From assembly GCA_964058805.1 (NCBI GenBank), contig CAXKVV010000124.1, forward strand, positions 36,252-100,251: DNA of 64,000 bases, given 5' to 3'. The notes below the pieces were generated by a model. It worked only from the letters and a program-made list of their open reading frames with translations, made no database searches and was not told the origin of the DNA. Of the stretch, positions 45,733 to 57,938 are shown piece after piece. This DNA comes from Schoenoplectus triqueter (Eukaryota > Streptophyta > Magnoliopsida > Poales > Cyperaceae). How positions within the stretch are numbered: the stretch's first letter is position 1; each line of letters starts with the position of its first letter. Made by a program: the position numbers and the translations under genes.

Positions 45733-46631
45733 TTAACCGGTTCAATAGCAATCAGAAGAAGATTCTGACTTTATAAGGCGCCTTTATTTTCCACGTGATC
45801 TGGAGGTATCTTGTGATGATTCCCGCATCGCACGATACATTAATTAATGTTGTCACCATCCCTATATATCAACACCATCACTAATCCTGATAATTAGCAT
45901 ATCATCATGAAAAATAAATCAAAATTGAGTATTCATCGATCTCAATTCTAAAAATAATATGAAGAAAGTTTTTTTCATTTAAGTTTAAGACGCCAAATAT
46001 TATATTTATTACTTATCCATCGAGTATTCCAAATCATCAACCAAATCGATCAGTGAATATACGATGCCGTCAATGATCTAAATGCAAACTAATATGAATT
46101 CCATCTCATCTAATGATTAATATTTAATCATTAACATTAATTTGATCTATAAAAAAGAAACACAATATAGGAAGTGAGAGCATCAAACAAACCTGCATTT
46201 TATTTTTGCCGGACATTATTTATTTACTTTAGGATGTACTGACAGACATGTATAGTGTTTAGAAAGAGAGAAAAACAATTTATGTGGTCATCTAAGATTT
46301 GCTTTGCTCCTAAAATAGAATAATTTTGAAAGAGAAATAATAAGGAGAAAAATAGATTTGTTAAATATAATTAATAATGAAGAATTGATGTTTCCAATAT
46401 TTTGACATTGCAGATTGCATTGTAGGCCCTACTCATTGGACCTTTTTGATATATTTTTGACAAAATAAATTAAAGATATAACAAATTTATCTGAAATTCC
46501 ATCCAGATAATATGACTATCTTAATGAATGGGCATAAATAAATAAAGTTTTTATGCAGGAGATAATATTTAGTATATTTATCTAAAATTCCATGCAACTA
46601 ATTCTGAATTCTAGTATGCTAATTCTCTAGG

Positions 46632-47461
46632 CCATGTTTGGTTGAGGAATAAATGAAGAATAAACCACTTATACCCCACTTAAGAAGTCAAATATGAATA
46701 ATTATCGGAGACATAAAGAGAAATAATGAGGAGTTGTAACTCCATAATTTAAAGAGCTTAGAGAGGCTTCTTAAGTTATTCTTTCAAATTATTCTTTTAT
46801 GGGATCCACATTCATACTAATAATGTTATTGATTATTGTTATTCTTATTATTATTATTATTATAACAACATTACTTTTAGTATTTTAATAATATTATAAT
46901 ATTATTAATTCCAATATTTTATTAATATTATTTTATGTTATATTATATTAGTCTTATTTATTATAATAATTATTATTAATAATATTAAGATTTTACTACA
47001 TTATTGTTAATAAATTATCATGATTAATTTAATTTTTAATTATATATCATTGTTATTCAACGATACTACCATATATTATTATTTTTATATAATTATTTAA
47101 TTATAAATATTGATATATTATATTTAATATCATTAAATATCTATTATTAATAATTAATAATTATTTTATTATTATTATAATAAATCTCTTAATATCAATA
47201 ATAATAATATAATATGCTAAACATCATAGTTATAATAATAATAATAATAATTAGTATTAATGTTATAATATGTTGTGACATCATCATCTTCATCATAACA
47301 TTTATTTTTATTGAATTATTGGTGATATATTATATTATATTTAATGCAATAACTAAGTTCTTCTATTCTTTCATTTGCTTAACCAAGCAAAAATAATTTA
47401 TGACATCATAACTTTACATAAGTAGTTATGTCTCCTTAACTTTATTCTTCAATCAAACATG
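46632..47461. mobile_element. MITE-like element with GCCATGTTTGGTTGA ends
   Basis: Left end GCCATGTTTGGTTGAGGAAT and right end ATTCTTCAATCAAACATGGGC are imperfect inverted repeats enclosing 830 bp of extremely AT-rich sequence with many ATT/TTA microsatellite runs. The target duplication is unclear. Confidence 0.55.
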
Positions 47462-47727
47462 GGCATAAAGAATTTCTCATTTGGGCCTAATGATTCAACT
47501 GTCGATTTGGGCCTTCATTTGTTCTTGTTTTATTGGAATCAGTGCTTTTAGTATCAATAAAATGATCCATATGACGCAAAATGGCAGCAGAATTGCATCT
47601 TACAAGCGGGTCCCACGACGCTGATACATATTAAGAGTCCTAAATCAATAGAATCTTTGATCTTGAATCTTGAAATGAAATCACAGGCATTTCGCGCTTA
47701 AAGGGGAGAAAAGAAAAAACATCAAAA

Positions 47728-49486
47728 ATGGCGATCGGACACGAGAGGGTAAGCATTTGTGAAGTGGCTTGGCTTCTTGTATAGAGATTGCTATTATTTA
47801 AAGAGATCTCTTGTTTAAATATGCGCGCTGATTGAATTTTATGTTTTATATTATAGGATAATCTTGACGAACATCTCTACTCCACTCTAGTGTTAGCCAT
47901 TGCAATTTTGGCAATAATAGGAGGCATCAATTTCCATAATCCGATTATTCTGAAAAAAGAAAGAATTGATCTGAGTCAATCGATTCCACAATTATGGAAA
48001 TGGAACACTCCAGCCCCTGATTTTGGAGCTGGCTGGAACACTCGAGCGACTGATTTGGGACACAGCACGCTCAACAGCAGTTTTGAAAAGGTTTAAATTT
48101 TCCTTTTCCTCTTCCTCTTATTCAAATATACTTTATATCCGATTGATTTCCGTGCCTTTGAAAGTTTGAAATTCTCATAATAAATTAAATAGCAGTGTTG
48201 AAAAAGTTCTCTTTTATTCAAATAAAACTTTACATCCGATTGATTTCCGTGCGCCTTTGAAGTTTGAAATCGTCATAACAAATTAAAATTCAACAGACGA
48301 AACTCGAGTACAACCGTAAGACCGTCAAATTGCTCTCCAAAGAAATTGCGAGGCTTAAAAGCGCATTAGAGGCAACAATCGATGAGGAGTCAAAATTGGA
48401 ATTCAACTACAAAGAATCTTTGGAAACTATTGATGCATATGACAGTGATTCAAAGCTGGACCTCAAGGTAAATTTTTTGTTTATCCCAAAAATCAAAAAT
48501 TGCAATTGGTTGTACAACTCTGAAAATCGCTAATGATACGTCATTGAATACAATATTATATAATACCAGCATTGAGCATCACTAATTCACTAATCATTAA
48601 TGTCCTCCTATACTTCACATTCTTTTTTCTAACCACCACTATATTGTTTTTTTCCAGCACTTTGCCTATGTTATATCAAGAACTAATAACCTTGAAGAAA
48701 AAATTGCTTTTTTAAAAAAGAAGAAGATGATACTCATAGAAGAAATAGATGAGGCTCAGAAAATGTACTTAGATGCCACAGAAAAGCTTCAAGGGCACAA
48801 AATTGGCTTCAAATATCACTCCAGCATGCCAAATCAGGTATGAAACTATTTGACCAATAATTAAAGTTAAAACCACATTAAAATAAATAAAGCACATGTC
48901 TATGATACAAAACAATATGTTGCCCAATTAAAAAATGTAGAGACATGGCACCAATGTTTCAAGTTGGTAGATGAAACTTCATTGTACCAGTATTTCAAAT
49001 TGGTAGATGAAACCTCATTGAATTCCTGACCAATCAATATGGTATATCTGACTTTGATAGGAGCATGAGTCCAGATCAACCATGCCTGCAACTTCCACAA
49101 GAAGGATGAGTATTGAAAATCCTCAATCAACGTATACCAGAGAAGTTACAAATTCCATGAAAGAGTATTCACATGGAGTACCCTTCGTGATTTGCACAAC
49201 ATCTGCAGCCATGGTCATAGTAATGATGGTGCTCCGTGCTGCAAAAGGAAATGATTGGTTTAAACAATGGATGACAGTTCTAACATTCAATTTAGATGTT
49301 GGGATGGGTATGTCCATCATAATCCGATCTGTCCTTCTATACTTCACATGGGATGCAATCCAAATTCTGGGGTGTTATCTTTTACTCATTGTGGCAGCAA
49401 CAAGTACAATAATGAAAAAGGATAGGATAGAGGGAATGATTTCTTGGATACAGGGAAAGAAAAATGAAGGTGGTACGGGAAATTAG
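47728..49486 (+). CDS. Unrecognised membrane protein with central coiled coil, 343 residues
   Basis: Five exons: 47728-47748, 47857-48090, 48297-48467, 48658-48837, 49061-49486. All have GT-AG borders and phase 0, with no internal stop. The protein starts MAIGHER, then DNLDEHLYST and a hydrophobic segment LVLAIAILAIIGGI (residues about 16-31). Residues about 86-202 are charged, heptad-like and probably coiled coil (RLKSALEATIDEESKLEFNY, ISRTNNLEEKIAFLKKKK). The C-terminal third has three hydrophobic segments: VPFVICTTSAAMVIVMMVL (about 242-260), GMSIIIRSVLLYFTW (about 282-297) and ILGCYLLLIVAATSTI (about 302-317), then a basic tail. I do not recognise the family. 46210-47640 upstream separates it from copy B. 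Intron 4 contains a 30-bp tandem repeat and dispersed-repeat sequence. Confidence 0.7.
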
Positions 49487-49737
49487 TTATGAAGTTTGGG
49501 GAAATAGTAAAGTTTGTTTTAGCTTCATCAGTAGTCTTTTTGAATGAGGATTAGATAAGAATTTAGTTAACTTTTGGTTTAATGAGATATAGTAATGAAT
49601 AATTGAAATGGTTGTGAATGTAGAAAAGATGATTTTCATCTAATTTTTGTTGAATTGGACAGCGTATGTAAATAGACTAGAGGAGTACAGCACATGCTAT
49701 ACATCTTTAATTAATTTACACAATTCACTGAGCGAAT

Positions 49738-50460
49738 AAAATAGTCAATTCGGATACGGATACAGATCGGATATTTAACGGATATCGGATACGAATTAGA
49801 TATCAGACAGATACATATACAAATATGGATATATTTTGAATATTAAGTAAAAATATTATATATATCATTAAAAAAAATAATTGCATATTATTTTTTGATA
49901 GAATTATTAATTATAAAAGTTAAATATTAATTATCATTATATTAGTAGTTCAAATGTATCAATGAATTATTAAAAAATATGATACATTAGCACAAATTAT
50001 ATATAAAATTAGTTAGATTTGTAATGTATGCAAAAAAAAATATAATTAAAAATACATAATGAGATTTTTTCGGATATGTATTCGGATAAAATCGGATAAT
50101 ATCAGATCAGATACTTTCGGATAATGTCGGATATTGACGGATAATAGCTAAATGGACGGTTACGGATAGGTAATAGCCAAATCGTATTCGTATCCGTTAA
50201 AAAATTTCAAATACGGATACGGATCAGATAATAATTATTATTATTTGGATCAGATAATAATTATTATTATTTGGATCAGATAATAATTATTATTATTTGG
50301 ATCAGATAATAATTATTATTATTTGGATCAGATAATAATTATTATTATTTGGATCAGATAATAATTATTATTATTTGGATCAGATAATAATTATTATTAT
50401 TTGGATCAGATCACGGATAAAATCAGATATTTTACTATCCATTTGCAACTCTAACCTCGA
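49738..50460. repeat. GGATA-rich transposon-like tract
   Basis: Dense CGGATACGGATA / CGGATATCGGATA / TCGGATAATGTCGG motifs at both ends of an AT-rich core, a signature often seen at plant DNA-transposon termini. It contains the minisatellite at 50221-50410. No coding capacity. Confidence 0.5.
50221..50410. repeat. Perfect 26-bp minisatellite, seven copies
   Basis: Unit GGATCAGATAATAATTATTA plus TTATTT. Starts at 50221, 50247, 50273, 50299, 50325, 50351 and 50377, all identical, followed by a partial eighth unit at 50403-50410. Confidence 0.95.
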
Positions 50461-51005
50461 GGTGTATAGTTTCAAGTTCAAACTTCAAAGAAATTTAATT
50501 GGGGGCCGCACGTATTGTTAAATAGTATTGGTCATCTAATATATAGTACTTCATTTTATTGGATTAGAAATTAATGATATTGTGCTCACCATCTATTAGT
50601 CCTTACAAAAATCTAATTTCTCGACAATATACTAAAAAATAATCAGTGTATCAGTTTTCCTCAGTTTTGTAAGAAATAAATTGATTGCAGTATGATTTAC
50701 CGTTCTTGTTAATAAATTAGTCGTATTTACTATTAGTGTATTAGTAATGAGCTATTTTCGGGGATTTGCGCCAAAACAACAATACACATTAGAATATGGA
50801 GAAAAACAATACACATTAGAAAAAAAATTAAAATTATTTTTTTAAATGGAGAAAAGCAGAGTGCCGAGGAAAAGATGTGAAAAGAGGAAGAGAACCGTCT
50901 GGTTCCCGCCGCTTTCATTTGCACTAGCTATATCATATTAATATTAATATTATTAATTTTTATATAATAACTTCCCCTAAAAGGAGGAGGAATGGAGATC
51001 TCTTA

Positions 51006-52325
51006 GGCCCTGTTTGGATGTTACCCATCCATAGGGAATGAAATTTGGGTGCATATCCTCTGTAGTAATGTATATTTTACAGTGGTCAGTTCAATCAATC
51101 TCAGCCATTAAAAACGTTCAGTACGGATTTTGATGCTGCCCGGTACTGTAGCAACTGTAGAAAATCTGTCCAATATACACTTTAAAGTTACTGTCCAATG
51201 TAGAGGATGTGAACTCATAAAATTTGTTAGGTACGGATTCTAAAGAAATGAATTATTGGGTTCCAGACATGAACACTCCAATGGAAAATTTATAAAAGAG
51301 GTGTTCGGTGTCCAATGGAAAATATTATGGGATCATTCTATTTGCATAATGGTCTTCATATAGACTATGTGTCTTTCCATTTTCTAATATTTAGTTTGAG
51401 TCAACAATTTTAGTCATTTATCATCTCACTGTTCCAAAATAAAAAACTCAAAATCAGCCAAAAATATAAATCAAAACTTAAAATTCCAAATTGCTATAAT
51501 TTATTGAAAAAGAAAAAAGAAACATACAATTGATGATATGCTGTTGTGCTGGTACATAACAAGGAAAATAGAATTTACAATGCATACCACCATCAAAAGA
51601 ACACAAGCAAATACTTGTACCAGCATCAATATCGATTATCTTTTGCCAAACCAATTTAGAAAACATAACAGATGATTCCATCATTTTGATTTTACAATAA
51701 ATATTTTATACAAAATGATTTTTTTTTTAAAAAGTCATATTGCAATTGCCTTAAAAGAGCAACAATTACATGACTTTTTTTTTTCAAATACTTCTCTTTC
51801 TTCTTCGTTCTTCATCCTGAACCACGAGCCAAGGTCTTAGTTGGAGAATAAGCTTAATAAAATTAATAGTGATTCAAGAAATTGAACAGAGAATAAACAT
51901 TTAGAAAGAAAAGAAACAAAATTAAATAAAATTGTGCCTCCCTTGCATTTCACCTCTGTCTCACTTGAACCACTCTAGCACCCCTCTCCCGCCTCTTGCA
52001 CTAGCCTGCTCCACCTCTGATCAGACGACATGCTCTCTCTCTGTTTTATTCCGATCAACCTTTTGGATGAATGGTAGATACCCTTTTCGCTTTAGAAATG
52101 AGAGAGAGAGTGAGATCACAACTTGACAGCTCGTAGGTAAAAATAAATTAGGTTTGATCTAATTATTTTTTTCCCAAAAAATTGTGAAGAAATGGGAATA
52201 AACGTGGGGAATATTTTCAAACCCACTTGGATAAAAATGGGCTGCCGAACAGTTTCAGGGATTATTTACCGATTGGCCTTAAAATCTCACTCAATCCCAT
52301 GAGTTGGGATCCAACCGAACGGGCC
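51006..52325. mobile_element. Harbinger/PIF-like element, 1.3 kb, non-autonomous
   Basis: Left end GGCCCTGTTTGGATG and right end ATCCAACCGAACGGGCC are imperfect inverted repeats flanked by CTTA on both sides (51002-51005 and 52326-52329), consistent with the TTA-type duplication of Harbinger elements. The interior has no recognised transposase. Confidence 0.7.
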
Positions 52326-52984
52326 CTTAGTGATTTGGAGCTGAGGACCCTTGGATTTGGTGAATGAACGATTCAGATTTGATCTGTCTTCTTCGCTCTC
52401 TTCGTGATTTATTGTTTAGTATTATTTTTTTCATGATTCGTTCAATTTACGTAGCGATCCGCGCCTTTCCACCTACGGTTCAGATTCTTTTCTCTATCTC
52501 CCCTTTCTCCATCACATACCTCATCCGTCTCTCCCCGCAAATTAGCTCTCTCACTCCCTTTCTTTCCCGAACCTTAGCCGCACAGCTCCCTCTTCAAGTC
52601 TTCTACCCTGCATCAAAACTAGAGCTGTTAATGACACTCTTTTGACCGTTTACCCGACCCGTATCGTATCCGATAAGACGAGTATGAGTATGAGTAAGAA
52701 ATTTTTTTTGTTAACTTATCGGGTATGGATATGAGTAAGGGGTTTTTGTTACTCGTTATATATTGGATAAATTATATAAATATATATAAGTACAATTATT
52801 TTACATTTTTAATAATATATATATAGTTAAATTATATATATATAGAGTAAATCTACGGTGAGCTTAAGCTCACAGAAGACCTTCGTGAGCTTAGCTCAAA
52901 AAGTATATCAAATGATCTCCAAATTTTGATTTTTCACTCTTATTAAATTCTTCATATTGAAATCTTGCGGGGTACCAAAATTTG
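52326..52984. other. Intergenic, nothing firm
   Basis: The CT-rich frame at 52364-52642 has no recognised domain. 52640-52860 is low-complexity TATA/GAGTATGAGTA sequence. GTGAGCTTAAGCTCAC at about 52858 is a 16-bp perfect palindrome. Confidence 0.35.
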
Positions 52985-53255
52985 GGATGTTTCAGATTGA
53001 TGGTCGTTCAAATTTCATTATTGTTTGATAGTCCATCAAAAAATGTTAAATTGGAACTGTTGTCAATTACATGAAAATTTGATGATCTTTGATAAACTAT
53101 CAAATAAATGATAATGAAATTACATGAAATTTGAATGACAATCAATCTATAGGTAGAAAAATAAATCTATAATTTCTTTTCTATTTTTAATTTTTTTATA
53201 TTTATTTAAAAGTCCATTATTAAGATTGTCAAAATAGCTCATTGTCAACCGTTCC
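52985..53255. mobile_element. Palindromic MITE family member, partial
   Basis: Has TTTGATAGTCCATCAAA, the inverted TTTGATAAACTATCAAA, and the end GTCCATTATTAAGATTGTC..CATTGTCAAC. The left terminus is missing. Confidence 0.65.
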
Positions 53256-53423
53256 CTTTCCTTTTTCTATTTTACTTTATATCTAATTCTATTTTTTAAC
53301 ATTGTGTGTCTTCTTCCCTTCAATTTTTCTCTTTCTAGTGATTATCTGAAGTTCTGTATCCCTTAGTTTCAGCTTGTTCAATTTAAAATTCTGACTCCTA
53401 AAATTCTATAGAGAGGGGATCAG

Positions 53424-53790
53424 TTGACAATGGGTTCTTTTGACAACCTTGATGATGAACTTCTAAATAAAATAAAATTAAATTAAAAATGAAAAAAAAG
53501 TTTATAGATATGTTCTTCTACCTATGGATTGATAATCATTCAAATTTTATGTAATTTCATTATCGTTTGATAGTCCATCAAAGACTGTTAAATTGAAACC
53601 GTTACAAGTTATATGAAAATTTGATGATTTTTTGATAGACTATCAAACGATAATGAAATTACATAAAATTTGAATGACCATCAATTCATAGATAGAAGAA
53701 TATATTTATAAATTTTTTCTATTTAATTTTTTTATATTTATTTAGAGATCCATTATTAAAGTTATCAAAATAACCAATTGTCAACCGATT
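53424..53790. mobile_element. Palindromic MITE family member, full length
   Basis: Left TTGACAATGGGTTCTTTTGA; right TCAAAATAACCAATTGTCAA. Internally CGTTTGATAGTCCATCAAAG and GATAGACTATCAAACG are inverted, so most of the 367 bp can fold on itself. Confidence 0.75.
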
Positions 53791-56265
53791 CCTTCTCAAT
53801 TCTTATAACTCACAGATAATATATTAATTTTAAAAATCTGAAGTACCGGTGAGTCGCAACTTGATCCTGGGGCATTTTCCCAAGCGAGAAAATTATCTTA
53901 CTATCTTAAAAAGCATCTAAGTACTGGACGGTCCATTTTTTTTGGACAATTTGTTTTGAATTTTTAAGACGTGAAATCTCACAAATACCCTCTTACATCG
54001 AAATTAGACGGTTACAATTAAAAATGAAAAAAAAATGATCGAACGAGATTTAATAACGGGTGCTCTCTTCATGTCCAGTCCAACGAGTTTTTCGCTGATA
54101 TTCTATCCATCTTCAAATCAATTTCCTCCCCCACTGTAAAAACCGAAGAAACCTCTTCTCCTATTGATTCTCTCTTCGCCTCAAACCCTTTCCCTCCCGA
54201 ACTGTCTCTTTCTCGGTCTCTCTCGCAGAAACCCTTTCTCCGTCTCTGCACCGGGATGCCTCTTCGCGACCCCTCATCAAGTATTGCAAGATGCGTGTCG
54301 ACAGCACCACCCCCTCCGTCACACCCACCATCTCCGCTATCGTTGCACTTCCCTATGCCTCCCTCTATCTACTCTCCCTCACTGAATCTCTACTGTACAT
54401 TTGTTTCTCTCTCTGAACGGGTTATGTTTTTCTTTTGAATTAAAATGATTTTTGTTATTCTTGGATTTGTTTAATCAGACCATTTGCTCTTTTCCTTTCT
54501 CTCTTCTGTCTCTCGAAGAAAATGGGATGAATCGATTTTGTATCTCTCACTTCTGCTTGGACGTACCCAGTGCTATCCCTAAAATATATCAAAACTGCTT
54601 CCAATTGAAGGACTCGGGAATTGGCCGTATGACCCACCAAGAGGGGAATAGAGAGACAGGAGAAAATGTCACAAGGTGGATCGCATTGTCGCTGAAAAGT
54701 AAGTTGTATTTCATCAAATCTATATCGCTTTTTGTGGTTTTCAATTTGCAGATCGTGGCCTGGAATTTTTCTTCTTTTTGCAGAAGAAACATATTCTCAG
54801 TTGGATATGCATTTAATTAACATTCACTGCTAAAATTCTCTCTTTTTTTGGCTGCAAAATATTTCATGTATATTTTAGATCATCCTAGAAAACATAGTTT
54901 TTCAATGTTAGTTGTAGATAATTTGAAATATTTAGGAGAGAAATTATTATTTGATTAGAGACCAACAAAAATTTGTTTATAATAATATGCATAATTGTAT
55001 AATTTTCTAGGGATCAGATCCTTATATTAACCTTTTTAGTTGTTCATTCTGTCTCATCTTTCTTATCTTTAAAGTTTATATTTTTTTTAAGAAAAGCATG
55101 CTTGTATTTAACTTTCTTTTTTAGATTTTGGTGGAGGGTCATATTGGGAGGCAATATGCCATCTGGGACTACACGTGATGCATGAAACTCTGATAAATTT
55201 TAGGTATTAATGTTTTTTTTTTTGCTTCTTTGGTCTAATTGGATTTGCACGGCCAAATTGTCAAAATGGGGACCAAAATTTTGAAATTAGCATCAATTTT
55301 GTAAATCGAGTAATTGCTTGCTCAACCTTTTTTTTATTTAGTTCTTTTTAGTGCCTACTGTTTGGTACTTCTATATTCTTGCTTTAAACTTAATTGAAAT
55401 AATTATGCCAAAAAGGTTGGAATCACTTTGATAGCAACAAATGCTTTACTGGTAAATCATTGTCAAAATGCTTTCAATCGACTTCTTTCGTTCCTCCTTT
55501 GGTTCCTTCTTTTTAATGATGCAGAATCATGTCAACTATTTGAATGAGATTTATGTCGGAAGATTTTTTTGATGTCTACTTCTTGATTAAAGATGGTCGA
55601 TAGGTTCAGTTCTCCACCTTTCTTCATTCAAATGATGTTTGTAACTTGATATATATCACCAAACAGATGAACCGGCCCTAGAAGTTAAAACTTGATTGGC
55701 TTATAAGACAACTTGACCCACCTAACACTTTAGTTTGGAACTAAACAAATTACAGATATATGTAGGCATAAGCATGTACAACTGTTTGTTTGACTGGATT
55801 TAATTAATTGTTATATTTTAAGAACTGTTGCAATGAGAGAGTAAATAATTGTAGTCCTCAGAGAAAGAGCCTCCAAGGCACTGCTGCCAGCATGATCTGC
55901 TTAGTGTTAGGCTTTTTGGAGGTAATTTTTTTCTAAATTATATGAATTCAATGGACCTGTAAGTCTCCATAAATTATATGAATTCATGTAAGCTTGAAAA
56001 ATCTTCTTAATTGACACTAACAAAGCAAAAAATATGGCTTCACAAGAGACATCTTCTCTTATGAGTGAAAACTCTACAATGAGTTCGAAATTAATGATGG
56101 TAAATTTTGATTTATATTTAGTAACAATATAAAAATCAGTTATGACTCCATCAAAGAATTAGATTTTTGTTGTGACCAATCAAGCATCTGAAAGTTCAAG
56201 AGAAATCAACTATATTCAACAGAAAAATCTTTATTTTAATAACTTTTACAATATTTTTTATGCAG
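53791..56265. other. Intergenic with CT-rich segment, no gene established
   Basis: 54060-54440 is CT-rich and higher in GC, like a 5' leader or first exon. Several overlapping frames exist and none has a domain I recognise. The remainder is AT-rich. Confidence 0.35.
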
Positions 56266-56465
56266 AAGACGATTCAAAAATACAAGAGGTTGCTTTGCTA
56301 TATGTGCACTCAAGAGGGATGGTAGTGGATGATGAATTTATGTTAATTGGATCGACTAATATAAACCAAAGGTCTCTGGAAGGATCTAAAGATACTGAAA
56401 TTACAATGGGTGCATATCAACCTCACTACATCTGGGCCCGCAAACATGCCCACCCTCATGGCCAA
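56266..56465 (+). pseudogene. Phospholipase D exon fragment (second HKD motif, Lys to Arg)
   Basis: One exon with a TATGCAG acceptor and the frame YVHSRGMVVDDEFMLIGSTN, INQRSLEGSKDTEITMGAYQ, PHYIWARKHAHPHGQ. This is the second catalytic half of a plant C2-type phospholipase D. The HxKxxxxD motif reads HSRGMVVDD (AGA at 56313-56315), so the catalytic lysine is lost. After a weak donor, the acceptor at about 56755 restores VYGYRI, but the expected MSLWAEH does not follow. No other PLD exons are seen nearby. A captured or decayed gene fragment. Confidence 0.85.
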
Positions 56466-57905
56466 GTCTTTCTCTCTCTCTCACACACACACACACCAGA
56501 AAATTACATTCAAACCCTCTGCTTTAATTATTTAAACTCACAATAGAAATCTTAAGTATCAGCTGGTTTTTACCAGCATCAGATACTATTTAGTACATAA
56601 CAACGATTTTTTTTAAATGAATTAATAAACATGGCATTAGACAATAGTTGAGATAGGTTAAGGATTTTGATCATGCCTTTTTGTGAATCAAACAATGAAT
56701 AAATAAAATGAAATTAGTGATTTAAGACTAATTAGGATTGCTTAATTTTATACAGGTTTATGGATACCGAATAACTCCGCATGTGTACCACAACCTATCC
56801 CAAGCTAGGAAAAAGCGAGGAGGGTTACGTTGGGTGTGGCGAGCCTACACTAAAATAACTGATCTTTATGGAAATGAAACCCAGTCAAAATCTTTCGAAT
56901 TGAAACCCAGTCAAAATCTTTCGAATTGAAACCCAATTTCTAGCCAATAAATTTGAGGGTAAGAATAAGTTTGTCAAGCTTCCTGTGAGCATACAAGATA
57001 TTTCATAGGTTTTCTGTGTGTAATGCATATTATGTATTATTTTGAACTGGAATATCCATATTCAAATTTTTTGGACATTCTGGGTTACTCATGAAATCAT
57101 TATGGTACAAGCATTTAATGGTACTTCGGATTTTAGTCTGAGACCATGTAGTTATAAGGAAGAAGCTATTTGTGAAAAAATAGTAAATAATTTCTGTAGA
57201 AGAATGGTAAAGTGCTCGGCTCTCAGACATCCCTCCCTCATGTACTAATCACATAACATTTTATACTGACTATGTGAAATTTTCAATTACATCAAAGGAT
57301 TTAAGTGCAAATTTGTTGGGTATATGATATTCCACTTATTTTGGGCACACATGAAAAAAATTCTACAATTAAATAGTTGTGTCAATGACATTTGGACTCT
57401 TGACCCTTAATGGACAAGGGCTTTTAATTTTGTGTTACTATAATTTATGTTCTCCAAATTTATTGGAATTGGATACAATGAGACTGATATAAATAATCAC
57501 CTGAAGGAACTATTGTATTTTGATGTGCAAGGACAACGTATGATTTTATTTCAATAAATTATGTCAAATTCTAAATCATTTGCTTTGTGGTATATGTATG
57601 ATATGTGAGAGGCACAATAATCAGATGATTGCACTTAACAAAAATAAAATTTAATAGTTTTTTTTTTATGATTGATCAGTGATAATATAAATCTCAAAGT
57701 ACATCCAGTTTAATATATTCTAATAAACTATGTATTTTGATCATTTCAATATCGATGAATATTTCTTAAATTGCTAAATTTCCTTTAATTTATTGATAGG
57801 GTTCCTCTTTTCCAATTTTTTGTAGACAGGTTCTAAAATGCAAAGTTAGTTTTTTTAGAGTATAAATATTGGTTGTAGTTAACAATTAAATTATTATATA
57901 TATAA
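56466..57905. other. Transposon-like flank of the PLD fragment
   Basis: 56790-56850 (CCTATCCCAAGCTAGG, GGAGGGTTACGTTGGG) resembles a block common to plant RTE-type retroelements. A 30-bp tandem duplication (AAACCCAGTCAAAATCTTTC) occurs at 56878-56930. No gene. Confidence 0.4.
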
Positions 57906-57907
57906 GA

Positions 57908-57938
57908 GTCCGCGCGTAAGAGCGGGTACATGTACTAG
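57908..57938 (+). mobile_element. Helitron-like 3' terminus
   Basis: The CCGCGCGTAAGAGCGGG hairpin lies 8-9 nt before CTAG (57935-57938), followed by T. This matches the usual hairpin-plus-CTRR ending of plant Helitrons. The 5' end (TC) was not located, so the element's length, and whether it includes the PLD fragment, are unknown. Confidence 0.5.

Larger units (their letters stand above)
27464..46190. repeat. Segmental duplication, copy B
   Basis: Direct-orientation partner of copy A (4518-15190), with RPN12, the LOB-SANT gene and the MANPPVANK exon in the same order. It is longer because of the 6.3-kb LINE at 28516-34787, the hairpin at 41686-41833 and about 3.5 kb of extra sequence at 42330-45830. 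Near-identity to A ends at about 39670. Beyond that point the match is clear but more diverged. Confidence 0.9.

Noticed and set aside
50221..50410. CRISPR-like array
   Set aside because: Head-to-tail minisatellite without spacers in a plant genome.
54164..54438. Proline/serine-rich open frames
   Set aside because: CT-rich DNA is open in several frames at once; no domain, no supported splice partner.
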